The translations under genes were made by a program, and so were the position numbers. Below, piece by piece: positions 1 to 6,840 of a stretch of DNA of 9,367 nucleotides; the stretch's first letter is position 1, and each line of letters starts with the position of its first letter. This DNA comes from Galactobacter sp. (GTDB taxonomy: Bacteria; Actinomycetota; Actinomycetes; Actinomycetales; Micrococcaceae): the NCBI RefSeq assembly GCF_022712295.1, contig NZ_JALAGT010000134.1:1-9367 (forward strand), written 5' to 3'. The notes under the pieces are model-generated. The model did not search any database and was not told where the DNA came from. It saw only the letters and a program-made list of their open reading frames with translations.

Positions 1-1
1 G

Positions 2-319
2 GCCCACGAACTGCGTGGCGACGGGATCGGCGTGAACTCGCTCTGGCCCGCCACCGTCATCGAGACCGCTGCCATTGCGAACCTTCCCGGTGGAGCCCCC
101 ATGCTCTCCGGCGCCCGCACGCCCGAGGTCATGGCGGATGCCGCCTACGCGATGCTCTCCCGCAACCCCGGCGAGTACACCGGGAACTTCGCGATCGCCG
201 AGGACGTCCTTGCGGAAGAGGGCATCACCGACCTTGACCCCTATGCCGTGGGCGACCCGTCGCTGCCTCGCGTGGCGGATGCGTTCCTGGACGGCGCCCC
301 CTCGTTCGTCGGCCGCTGA
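2..319 (+). CDS. Short-chain dehydrogenase/reductase, C-terminal part (partial)
   Basis: The open frame enters from the left edge (first full codon at 2) and stops with TGA at 317-319, giving 105 residues. The start GIGVNSLWP, then ELRGDG before it, and later PEVMADAAYAML, EYTGNF and a closing EEGITDLDPY are typical of the C-terminal third of the HSDL2-like/citronellol-dehydrogenase-like branch of SDR oxidoreductases, NAD(P)-dependent enzymes of about 275-300 residues acting on alcohols or ketones of lipid-like substrates. The Rossmann glycine motif and the catalytic Tyr-x3-Lys lie outside the window, so activity cannot be judged and no substrate is assigned. A GTG within the frame at 32 is internal and is not a real start. 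The gene is separated from birA by 77 nt, which holds only the birA ribosome binding site and no obvious terminator. Confidence 0.85.
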   Translation, partial: AHELRGDGIGVNSLWPATVIETAAIANLPGGAPMLSGARTPEVMADAAYAMLSRNPGEYTGNFAIAEDVLAEEGITDLDPYAVGDPSLPRVADAFLDGAPSFVGR

Positions 320-385
320 ACCGGCGCCGTGGTGGGGCCAGCGCGTGACATGCTGGCAGCGTTGCTCATCCACTGACGAACTCTC

Positions 386-390
386 AGGAG
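386..390 (+). promoter_or_regulatory. Ribosome binding site fixing the TTG start of birA
   Basis: AGGAG lies 6 nt upstream of TTG 397. It supports this rare start over the in-frame GTG at 409, which would sit too far from the site. Confidence 0.7.
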
Positions 391-396
391 AATTCC

Positions 397-1281
397 TTGC
401 GTGTCACCGTGCTCCACCCGGACGCCGTCGTCGCGGCACGTCGCGAGGCCCAGCAGGCCCTAGGCGCCGACGAGGTGTTCTTCCCTGAACCGGTGCTCCC
501 GGAACGGACGGGATCCACGAACGACGACCTCGTCGGCGGGAAACCGCAGCACCTGGCCCTGGTCGGGACCCTGGAACAGAGCAGTGGCAAGGGGCGCCTG
601 AACCGGGACTGGGTGGCTCCTCCCGGGGCCTGCCTGACCTACTCCGTCAATCTGGTGGTCCCCGCCTCCCTCCCCGCTGAAGCGCTTGGGTGGGTCACGG
701 TGCTCACCGCGGTGGCGTGTGCAGAGGTGGTCAACGAGGTGGCAGGTCGGGACGGTGCCGCCGTGAAATGGCCCAACGACCTGATCCTGGACGGAAAGAA
801 GTTGGCGGGCATCCTGGCCCGACTGGTGCCCGGAATCGACGGTGGCCCCCACCGGGTGATCTCCGGGATCGGACTGAACCTGGATCAGACCAGGGAAGAG
901 CTGCCGGTCGGGACCGCGACGTCGCTGGCCTTGCAGGACATCGCCGTGAACCCGGACGAGATCCTTGGCAAGCTCTGGGCACGGATCGGGCTGGTGGTCG
1001 ATCAATTCTTCGCTGTCGGAGGCGATGTCCTCACGCCGCTGTCCCGGCTGGCGGGGAAGGACGGCAGGCCGCGTTCCGTGGTGCAGGCGGCACGGGAGAC
1101 CAGCTCCACCATCGGCGCGGAGGTGCGGGTGCATCTGCCCGGCGGTAAGGACCTCGTCGGGACCGCCGAGGATCTGGGGGCCGACGGCTGCCTGATCGTG
1201 CGAGACGCCCATGGCGAACGCCAGCACGTCCACGCCGGGGATGTGGTTCACCTGCGGCGTTCCGACGGTGGATACGTCTGA
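397..1281 (+). CDS. birA: Biotin--[acetyl-CoA-carboxylase] ligase, monofunctional
   Basis: This cytoplasmic enzyme makes biotinyl-5'-AMP and transfers biotin to the lysine of biotin carboxyl carrier domains of acyl-CoA carboxylases and pyruvate carboxylase. The 294-residue product shows the family motifs in order: RTGSTNDDL (37-45), the nucleotide/biotin loop SGKGRLNRDW (63-72), AVKWPNDLILDGKKLAGIL (122-140) whose K124 aligns with the catalytic Lys183 of E. coli BirA, GIGLN (157-161), and an SH3-like C-terminal domain (about 250-294) with VRDAHGERQHVHAGDVVHL. Only about 35 residues precede the catalytic domain, too few for the winged helix of bifunctional BirA, so it should not be a DNA-binding repressor. 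The loop reads GKGRLN where E. coli has GRGRRG; the Arg matching Arg118 (R67) is kept. The TTG start is chosen because of AGGAG 6 nt upstream. The next gene starts 148 nt downstream. Confidence 0.95.
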   Translation: MRVTVLHPDAVVAARREAQQALGADEVFFPEPVLPERTGSTNDDLVGGKPQHLALVGTLEQSSGKGRLNRDWVAPPGACLTYSVNLVVPASLPAEALGWVTVLTAVACAEVVNEVAGRDGAAVKWPNDLILDGKKLAGILARLVPGIDGGPHRVISGIGLNLDQTREELPVGTATSLALQDIAVNPDEILGKLWARIGLVVDQFFAVGGDVLTPLSRLAGKDGRPRSVVQAARETSSTIGAEVRVHLPGGKDLVGTAEDLGADGCLIVRDAHGERQHVHAGDVVHLRRSDGGYV

Positions 1282-1345
1282 TCTTCAAGCGGGCACGGTC
1301 ATACGAGGGGAGGCTCCTCAGCAGTCGGTCAGGGTCCGGTGGCAG

Positions 1346-1351
1346 GATAGT
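1346..1351 (+). promoter_or_regulatory. Possible -10 element upstream of the PH-like protein
   Basis: GATAGT matches the TATAAT consensus at four of six places inside the 148-nt gap between birA and the PH-like gene. No convincing -35 is visible at the usual distance, so this is weak. The rest of the gap (1282-1429) shows no gene or strong hairpin. Confidence 0.2.
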
Positions 1352-1410
1352 TGCCGGCGTTGAGGGCCGACAAAGGCGGGGCTGAGCCCGCCGGACACAC
1401 CGCACATGCG

Positions 1411-1421
1411 GGAAAGGGGGG
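1411..1421 (+). promoter_or_regulatory. Strong ribosome binding site selecting GTG 1430
   Basis: A purine run GGAAAGGGGGG ends 8 nt before GTG 1430. It lies just downstream of the in-frame ATG at 1406, which therefore has no Shine-Dalgarno of its own, so the shorter protein is preferred. Confidence 0.65.
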
Positions 1422-1429
1422 CCAGACGC

Positions 1430-1984
1430 GTGAAGATTCCGCTCGAGGGAGACGAACACGTTGTGGTGCGCACGCGTGCACATCCCCGTGCCCTGCGTGG
1501 AGCCGCCTGGATGTTCCTGGTCCTCATGTTCCTGCTCGGAGTGGTCCTGGGCCTGCTGACCAGGGTGCCGTCGCTGGGGCCCGGGTGGGCCACGGCCACG
1601 CCGTATCTGGTGGGAGTGAGTTGGCTGCTGGCAGGGCTCGCGGCTCTGGCCTGGATCGTGATGCCCGTTCTACGCTGGCTGCGCACCAGGATCGTCATCA
1701 CCACTGGCACGCTTTGGACGGTCCGTGGGCGCAGGACGCTGCAACGCATCCCGTTCTCCATGGTGAGTCGGGTCCGCAGCAAATCCGTTCACGGGGGAGG
1801 CTCGCACGGGCCGGGCACGCTGGAGGTCACCACGCCCAGGGGCGCGGTGTCGATCCGCCATTGTCCCGACGTTCGGGCCGCGGCAGCCATCGTGGACCAG
1901 ATGACTCAGGAAGTACTGCGGATGCAGGCCCTCCACAGCACGGAACCAGACGATTCCGATGCAAGGCACGGTACGACGTGGTAA
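1430..1984 (+). CDS. Membrane-anchored PH-like (bPH2) domain protein
   Basis: The 184-residue protein has a short N-terminal part with conserved-looking IPLEGDEHVVVRTRAHPRAL, two membrane helices (about 24-46 and 59-84) and then a domain of about 80 residues beginning RTRIVITTGTLWTVRG, followed by RIPFSMVSRVRSKS, TLEVTTPRGAVSIRHCPD and an amphipathic helix to about 165. This order, TM pair then beta-rich domain then helix, is that of the bacterial PH-like proteins (bPH2/YdbS type) found in many actinobacteria beside birA. The tail (166-184) is polar and probably disordered. The family has no known catalytic residues and its role is unclear; lipid or protein binding at the inner membrane face is an inference. 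GTG 1430 is chosen over ATG 1406 because of the purine-rich site at 1411-1421. The cyclase gene starts 64 nt downstream and may be co-transcribed. Confidence 0.85.
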   Translation: MKIPLEGDEHVVVRTRAHPRALRGAAWMFLVLMFLLGVVLGLLTRVPSLGPGWATATPYLVGVSWLLAGLAALAWIVMPVLRWLRTRIVITTGTLWTVRGRRTLQRIPFSMVSRVRSKSVHGGGSHGPGTLEVTTPRGAVSIRHCPDVRAAAAIVDQMTQEVLRMQALHSTEPDDSDARHGTTW

Positions 1985-1987
1985 AGG

Positions 1988-2016
1988 TTGACCTAGGAAA
2001 CATTCATTTCACATTC
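1988..2016 (+). promoter_or_regulatory. Candidate promoter of the adenylate cyclase gene
   Basis: The gap between the PH-like gene and the cyclase contains an AT-rich island unlike its surroundings. TTGACC (1988-1993) fits a -35 box well; 17 nt later ACATTC (2011-2016) is only a poor -10. An alternative -10-like TTGTAT (2018-2023) is at an unsuitable spacing. Initiation here would give a leader of about 25 nt containing the GAAGGA site at 2038-2043. Confidence 0.3.
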
Positions 2017-2048
2017 GTTGTATCCACTCGCGACCCCGAAGGACTCAG

Positions 2049-3512
2049 ATGAACGGTGACGGCACGCAGGACTCCGGCCTGCCGCCGCTTCCCCCTGTGC
2101 CGCCGCCTCCTTCGGCTCCCAGTGGTGCACGAGCCGAAGACGGCGCGGCAAGCGCCGAGGACGCAGCGAGCACCCCGGACGCAGCCGGCACCGAGGGCCA
2201 GGGCGCACCGCGCCCGGACGGCGAGACGCGCACGGACGGCGAGACGCGCTCGGACGGGCTGGCGCGCACGGCCCAGCTCCCGGTCGTCGGGCAGCAATCC
2301 GCGCCCCGGCGACGGATGCCGTTCCTTGCCACCGACGGCGAGGCCAGGCCGGTGGCCGCGTCCGCTGCATCTGCCGCCTCCGCGGTGTCGAGCCAGCTTC
2401 CAGCGGTGCCGGAGAACGCGCCGATCACCACGTCGATGCCGGTGCTCCCGCGCACCAGCGATCCCGACCTCCCGGTTCGGGAAGCCGCGCAACGGCTGGA
2501 GCAGCGCCTCCTCGGATCGCAGCGGACGCTGCGCCGCCGCGAGGTCGCCGCCAACGCCGGGGTGTCGCTACTCTCCGCCCGTAAAGTCTGGCGTTCGTTG
2601 GGTCTGCCGCGCGTGGGCGACGACGAGATCGCCTACACCGAGAACGACGAGCAGGCGCTGGAGACCATCATCGGTCAGGTCCGCGCGCACACCCTGTCAG
2701 AAGAGGGCGCGCTCTCCATCACACGATCGCTCGGACAGCTCACCGACCGCATGGTGATCTGGCAGATCGAGGCCCTCGTCGAGGATTTGGTGCAGAACCA
2801 AGGCATGGACGACGCCCGCGCTCGCCGCCATGTGGTCCTGCTGCTGGAGGAACTCATCGAGCCCATCGAGGAGGTCATGGTCTACGCCTACCGGCGCAAC
2901 CTGTCGGCGGCCGTACAGCGTCAGCTGGTGCGTGCAGGTTCCGCGCTCTCGGCCTCCAACGCCGGGCGCGACGGTACGGAGGACGACACCACGCTGCCGT
3001 TGGCGCGTGCCGTGGGCTTTGCCGATATGGTCTCCTTCACCGCGACGTCGCGGACCATGGATGAACGTGAGCTGGCCAAGCTGGTGCAGGGCTTCGAGGA
3101 GATCTGCTCCTCCATCATCACGGTGGCCGGCGGTCGGCTCGTGAAGACCATCGGCGACGAGGTGCTCTACGTGGCGGAGACGCCGGAGGTGGGCGCTCAG
3201 ATCGCGCTGGCCTTGTCCCAACAGTTCGCCTCGGGTGAGCAGGGCATGCCGCGCGTCCGTGTGGGCCTGGTCTGGGGCCGCGTCCTCTCCCGGCTGGGGG
3301 ACATCTACGGAGCCACGGTGAACATGGCCGCACGCCTGACCGCCATGGCCGAGCCGGGGGAGGTGCTGACGGATCACCTGACCTCGCGCGTCCTGACGGA
3401 CGACGATCGCTTCGTGCTGACGGCGCGGGATGCGGTGGAGCTGAAGGGCTTCGGGACGGTCACTCCGTACGACCTCTCCTCCGGGACGGGTCACGGCCTC
3501 ACCCTCGACTGA
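2049..3512 (+). CDS. Class III adenylate cyclase with Rv1264-type regulatory domain
   Basis: This 487-residue, apparently soluble protein should convert ATP to cAMP. Residues 1-140 are Pro/Ala/Ser/Gly-rich and look disordered, with a hexapeptide repeat at 56-73. Residues about 141-300 form an all-helical region (VREAAQRLEQRLLGSQRTL to LVRAGSAL) resembling the adenylate cyclase regulatory domain of mycobacterial Rv1264, which makes that enzyme autoinhibited and pH-responsive. The catalytic domain (about 315-480) keeps every canonical residue by alignment to Rv1625c: metal aspartates D326 (GFADMVSFT) and D370 (KTIGDEV), adenine-selecting K366 and D418, and transition-state N425 and R429 (VNMAAR). 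Substrate choice is therefore ATP, not GTP, and one gene can form the active homodimer. No membrane helix is seen. GAAGGA 5 nt upstream supports the ATG. The stop codon directly abuts the long hairpin at 3513-3567. Confidence 0.93.
   Translation: MNGDGTQDSGLPPLPPVPPPPSAPSGARAEDGAASAEDAASTPDAAGTEGQGAPRPDGETRTDGETRSDGLARTAQLPVVGQQSAPRRRMPFLATDGEARPVAASAASAASAVSSQLPAVPENAPITTSMPVLPRTSDPDLPVREAAQRLEQRLLGSQRTLRRREVAANAGVSLLSARKVWRSLGLPRVGDDEIAYTENDEQALETIIGQVRAHTLSEEGALSITRSLGQLTDRMVIWQIEALVEDLVQNQGMDDARARRHVVLLLEELIEPIEEVMVYAYRRNLSAAVQRQLVRAGSALSASNAGRDGTEDDTTLPLARAVGFADMVSFTATSRTMDERELAKLVQGFEEICSSIITVAGGRLVKTIGDEVLYVAETPEVGAQIALALSQQFASGEQGMPRVRVGLVWGRVLSRLGDIYGATVNMAARLTAMAEPGEVLTDHLTSRVLTDDDRFVLTARDAVELKGFGTVTPYDLSSGTGHGLTLD
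2215..2268 (+). repeat. 18-bp tandem repeat (about 3 units) inside the cyclase gene
   Basis: Units start at 2215, 2233 and 2251. The first two are near-identical (core CGGACGGCGAGACGCGC) and the third is degraded. In frame they encode PDGETR, TDGETR, SDGLAR, residues 56-73 of the disordered cyclase N-terminus. A repeat of this kind can change copy number by slippage without shifting frame. Confidence 0.75.
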
Positions 3513-3567
3513 TGGCAGTATCCGGAAATGCGAGCACGGATCGTGCTCGCATTTCCGGATACTGCCA
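3513..3567. terminator. Perfect 26-bp inverted repeat, candidate terminator
   Basis: The left arm 3513-3538 (starting TGGCAGTATCCGGAAATG) is the exact reverse complement of the right arm 3542-3567, with loop GAT (3539-3541). It begins on the base after the cyclase TGA and ends 17 nt before the presumed ligA -10. The structure is certain from the sequence; the function is inferred. As RNA it would be a very stable hairpin at the 3' end of the cyclase transcript, and could terminate or protect it. No T-run follows (next bases GCAGAGCGG), so it is not a classical U-tract terminator, though many actinobacterial terminators lack one. It might instead be a dispersed palindromic element. Confidence 0.55.
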
Positions 3568-3583
3568 GCAGAGCGGTGTGCGG

Positions 3584-3589
3584 CATGAT
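3584..3589 (+). promoter_or_regulatory. -10 element for leaderless ligA transcript
   Basis: CATGAT matches TATAAT at four of six positions, and ends 6 nt before GTG 3596, so transcription would begin at or next to the start codon. No Shine-Dalgarno is present there. The -35 region would fall in the right arm of the hairpin and has no consensus. Confidence 0.45.
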
Positions 3590-3595
3590 GGACTC

Positions 3596-5932
3596 GTGAG
3601 TCAGACCGAATCCGCAGCCACCACACCCGCCGCCACGGAAGCCCTGGACGCGCCTGACCAGGACGTCCGCGACCGCTACGCACAGCTGGCGGACGACATC
3701 CGCAAGTACCGCTACTCCTATTACCAGCAGGACGAGTCGTTGGTCTCCGACGCTGAGTTCGATGCGCTCTTCGAGGAGCTGCAGCGTATCGAGGTGGCCC
3801 ACCCGGAACTCGTCACCAACGATTCGCCGACGCAGGTGGTGGGCGGTGAGGTCTCCACTGCCTTCACTCCGGTGGACCACCCGACCCGCATGTATTCGCT
3901 GGAGGACGTCTTCAGCCTGGACGAACTGACGGCGTGGCTGACACGTGCCACCGAACAGGTGGCCCAAGTTGCGCCCAACGTGGAGCTGCGTTGGCTCACC
4001 GAGGCCAAGATCGACGGACTGGCCATCAATCTGATCTATCGGGACGGCAAACTGGAACGCGCCGTGACCCGAGGAGACGGCACCACCGGTGAGGACGTCA
4101 CGGACAATGTGCTCACCATCGACTCGGTTCCGCGGCAGCTCGCGGGCCAGGGCTGGCCGGCACAGATCGAGGTTCGTGGCGAGGTGTTCATCGGCTCGCA
4201 GGATTTCGCGGACTTCAACGCCAGGCTCCGCGCAGAGGGGAAGGCGGAACTGGCCAACCCCCGCAACGCCGCCGCAGGTTCGTTGCGGCAGAAGGATCCG
4301 GCCAAGACGGCGCAGCGACCGTTGCAAGTCTTCTGTCACGGTCTCGGCGAACACGCCGGCCTCAAGGCCGACAGTCAGTACGAGACCTACCAGCTGTTGA
4401 AGGAATGGGGTCTGCCCACCTCGCCGTACAACATCCTGGCCACGAACCAGCAGGAGATCCTGGACTACATCGCCGACAAGGGCGATCACCGCCACGACCT
4501 GATCCACGAGATCGACGGCATCGTCATCAAGGCAGACGACTTCGCGATCCAGCGCGCGCTGGGCCACACCTCGCGCGTGCCCCGCTGGGCGGTGGCGTAC
4601 AAGTACCCGCCGGAGGAGGTCTACACCCGGCTGCTGGACATCCGCGTCAACGTGGGCCGCACCGGGCGCGTGACCCCCTACGGCGTGATGGAGCCCATCA
4701 AGGTGGCGGGTTCCACCGTGGAGATGGCCACGCTGCACAACCAGGACGTGGTCAAGGCCAAGGGCGTCAAGATCGGCGACATGGTGGTGCTGCGCAAGGC
4801 CGGCGACGTGATCCCGGAGATCGTGGGCCCCGTGATCGCACTGCGTGAGGGGCACGAGGACGAACTGCGGGACTTCGTGATGCCCGCCGACTGCCCCTCC
4901 TGTGGCACGCGCCTGGCCCCTGCCAAGGAGGGCGATGTGGATCTGCGTTGCCCCAACGCGGAGCGTTGCCCGGCCCAGTTGAGTCAGCGCGTGGAGCATT
5001 TGGCCTCCCGGGGGGCCTTCGACATCGAGGCCTTGGGTGCGGAGGCAGCGCTGGCGCTGACGGTGGGCCCCGGCCCGGACCCGGCCACGCTGCCCGGCGG
5101 CGTCCCGAAGCCGGAGGGTCCCGGCCCGCTGCGCAGCGAGAAGGACTTCTTCGACCTCGCCGACCCGGACTCGGAGCTCTCCTTGAGCCTCGGGGAGGTC
5201 CAGGTCTGGCGGGAGAAGAAGTCCAAGGGTGTGGGCACCGGAGTGTGGAACCTGGCCCCGTACTTCTACACGCGCGCCACCAAGGCCAAGCCATCTGTCC
5301 CGTCCAAGAACACCGAGAAGCTCTTCTCCGAAGTCGCCAAGGCCATGGACGCCGACCTCTGGCGCATCCTCGTGGCCCTGTCCATCCGTCACGTAGGCCC
5401 CACCGCCTCGCGCGCGCTGGCCACCCGCTTCGGTTCCATGGAGGCCATCCGTGAGGCCGTCGCGGCCGAGGACGCGGTGGAGAAACTCGCCGAGATCGAC
5501 GGTGTCGGCACCATCATCGCCGAGGCCCTCGTGGCCTGGTTCCACGCGGACTGGCACACCCAGATCGTCGACTCCTGGCAGGCCGCCTGGGCCGCCAACC
5601 ACAAGGAGATGAAGGACGAACGCGACGAGGACCTGGCAGGCCTCCTGGAGGGTCTGACCATTGTGGTCACCGGTTCCTTGGAGGGCTTCTCCCGCGATTC
5701 CGCCAAGGAGGCCATCATCACCCGCGGTGGCAAGGCTGCTGGTTCCGTATCCAAGAAGACGCACTTCGTGGTGGCGGGTGAGAACGCCGGTTCCAAGCTG
5801 GAGAAGGCCGAGTCCTTGGGTCTGACCGTCCTGGACGAGGACGGATTCCACCGCCTGCTGGAGGGCGGCGCCGATGCCGTCTCCGGCGACGTCGATGCCG
5901 ATACCGAAGCCGACGAGAACGAGGACGCATGA
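3596..5932 (+). CDS. ligA: NAD+-dependent DNA ligase LigA
   Basis: LigA seals nicks in duplex DNA during replication and repair, using NAD+ to adenylate itself. The 778-residue product shows all domains: Ia with YSYYQQDESLVSDAEFD (40-56) for NMN binding; the adenylation domain with KIDG (138-141), K138 being the AMP-accepting lysine; OB fold with VNVGRTGRVTPYG; a four-Cys zinc finger C433, C436, C452, C458; helix-hairpin-helix region with SIRHVGPTASRAL and IDGVGTIIAEAL; and a BRCT domain from about 685 (TIVVTGSLEGFSRDSA). It is about 100 residues longer than E. coli LigA, owing to an N-terminal extension, a Gly/Pro-rich stretch and charged segment at about 489-590, and an acidic tail. GTG 3596 is preferred to the upstream ATG 3512, which would translate the hairpin, and to GTG 3578, because of the -10 placement at 3584. 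Its stop overlaps the next start (ATGA). Confidence 0.96.
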   Translation: MSQTESAATTPAATEALDAPDQDVRDRYAQLADDIRKYRYSYYQQDESLVSDAEFDALFEELQRIEVAHPELVTNDSPTQVVGGEVSTAFTPVDHPTRMYSLEDVFSLDELTAWLTRATEQVAQVAPNVELRWLTEAKIDGLAINLIYRDGKLERAVTRGDGTTGEDVTDNVLTIDSVPRQLAGQGWPAQIEVRGEVFIGSQDFADFNARLRAEGKAELANPRNAAAGSLRQKDPAKTAQRPLQVFCHGLGEHAGLKADSQYETYQLLKEWGLPTSPYNILATNQQEILDYIADKGDHRHDLIHEIDGIVIKADDFAIQRALGHTSRVPRWAVAYKYPPEEVYTRLLDIRVNVGRTGRVTPYGVMEPIKVAGSTVEMATLHNQDVVKAKGVKIGDMVVLRKAGDVIPEIVGPVIALREGHEDELRDFVMPADCPSCGTRLAPAKEGDVDLRCPNAERCPAQLSQRVEHLASRGAFDIEALGAEAALALTVGPGPDPATLPGGVPKPEGPGPLRSEKDFFDLADPDSELSLSLGEVQVWREKKSKGVGTGVWNLAPYFYTRATKAKPSVPSKNTEKLFSEVAKAMDADLWRILVALSIRHVGPTASRALATRFGSMEAIREAVAAEDAVEKLAEIDGVGTIIAEALVAWFHADWHTQIVDSWQAAWAANHKEMKDERDEDLAGLLEGLTIVVTGSLEGFSRDSAKEAIITRGGKAAGSVSKKTHFVVAGENAGSKLEKAESLGLTVLDEDGFHRLLEGGADAVSGDVDADTEADENEDA

Positions 5933-6816
5933 GCACCGAACCCACCCCGCGCGAACTCCTGGACCTGGCCCTGACCGCCGCGGGGTCGGGCGCCGCGATC
6001 CTCGCCGAGCGCACCCCACTCGTGCAGAGCACGGGCCTCGTCGCCGCGGATGACAAGTCCGCGGCGGGGGACTGGGTCACGGACTTCGACCGGGCGGCGG
6101 AACGTGCCGTCCGCGAGACCATCGCGGCCGCCCGCCCGGACGACACTCTCACCGGTGAAGAGTACCCGGACAGCGTGGGCGGCGACGGCTACCGCTGGTC
6201 CATCGACCCGCTGGACGGCACGGTCAACTTTGTGCGTGGCATCGCCTACTACGCCACGTCCGTGGCGGTCTCGGGGCCCGTTCGGCCCACACCCATGCCC
6301 GACGGCTCGACGCCGGAAGGTGCCGAGCCCGCCACCGCGTGGCTGGCCGGCGTCGTGGCGGCTCCCGCACTCGGCGTGGTCTACCTGGCCTCCCGCGGTG
6401 GCGGCGCCTGGAAGGCGCCGTGGCCGCTTCAGGAGGGCATCGCCGTCGGGCACACCGATCAGGAGGCGCCGCTTCCGGGTGCCGTGCGACTGACCGGACC
6501 GGACGCTTCCAACCCCGCCAAGGTGCTCTCCACCGGATTCGGGTACGACGCCGCCCGGCGTGAGGTACAGGTGCGGGCATTGGCCCAGTTGCTCCCGGAC
6601 TTCGTGAACGTGCGGCGCATCGGTTCCGCTGCACTGGACCTCTGCCTCGTGGCGGAGGGCGCCATCGACGCCTACGCCGAACTCGGCGGGCACGAATGGG
6701 ACTGGGCGGCCGGTGCGCTGATCGCCGAGGAGGCCGGAGTCCCGGTGGTGCGTGGCAGCAACGACGCCTGGACCAGTGCCGGGGCCGTGGACGTCGCGGA
6801 TCTTCCCGTGGCATGA
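5929..6816 (+). CDS. Inositol monophosphatase-family phosphatase
   Basis: A 295-residue Mg2+-dependent, lithium-sensitive-type sugar-phosphate phosphatase. The family motifs are complete: TDFD (51-54), GEE (76-78), WSIDPLDGTVNF (90-101) and EWDWAAGALIAEEAG (256-270). By comparison with human IMPA1 the metal ligands are E77, D93, D96 and D258, so it should be active. A Pro-rich insert (about 116-138) follows the first core strand. The substrate cannot be fixed from sequence: inositol-1-phosphate, histidinol phosphate, fructose-1,6-bisphosphate or 3'-phosphoadenosine phosphates are all handled by relatives. Inositol-1-phosphate hydrolysis would serve actinobacterial phosphatidylinositol or mycothiol synthesis, but that is inference. 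The ATG overlaps the ligA TGA by four bases (ATGA), so translation is coupled to ligA and both probably share one transcript. Confidence 0.92.
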   Translation: MSTEPTPRELLDLALTAAGSGAAILAERTPLVQSTGLVAADDKSAAGDWVTDFDRAAERAVRETIAAARPDDTLTGEEYPDSVGGDGYRWSIDPLDGTVNFVRGIAYYATSVAVSGPVRPTPMPDGSTPEGAEPATAWLAGVVAAPALGVVYLASRGGGAWKAPWPLQEGIAVGHTDQEAPLPGAVRLTGPDASNPAKVLSTGFGYDAARREVQVRALAQLLPDFVNVRRIGSAALDLCLVAEGAIDAYAELGGHEWDWAAGALIAEEAGVPVVRGSNDAWTSAGAVDVADLPVA

Positions 6817-6828
6817 GGGCACGCGTCC

Positions 6829-6834
6829 TAGATT
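6829..6834 (+). promoter_or_regulatory. -10 element for leaderless EamA-transporter transcript
   Basis: TAGATT (5 of 6 to TATAAT apart from G) ends exactly 6 nt before ATG 6841, inside the 24-nt gap after the phosphatase stop. There is no Shine-Dalgarno, which fits a leaderless start. No clear -35 is seen. Confidence 0.55.
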
Positions 6835-6840
6835 GAGTTC

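Noticed and set aside
1305..1319. Possible hairpin after birA (GAGG with CCTC)
   Set aside because: Only four base pairs with a 7-nt loop and no T-run; too weak to call a terminator.
1351..2052. 233-residue + frame overlapping the PH-like gene
   Set aside because: It is a different frame over the same DNA with Gly/Arg/His-rich, motif-less translation, whereas the 1430-1984 frame gives two clear TM helices and a PH-like domain.
3491..6019. 842-residue minus-strand open frame antisense to ligA
   Set aside because: It is the mirror of a strongly conserved ligA frame in GC-rich DNA, where stops are rare on the opposite strand. Its translation is rich in Gly, Val, Leu, Arg and His without recognisable motifs.
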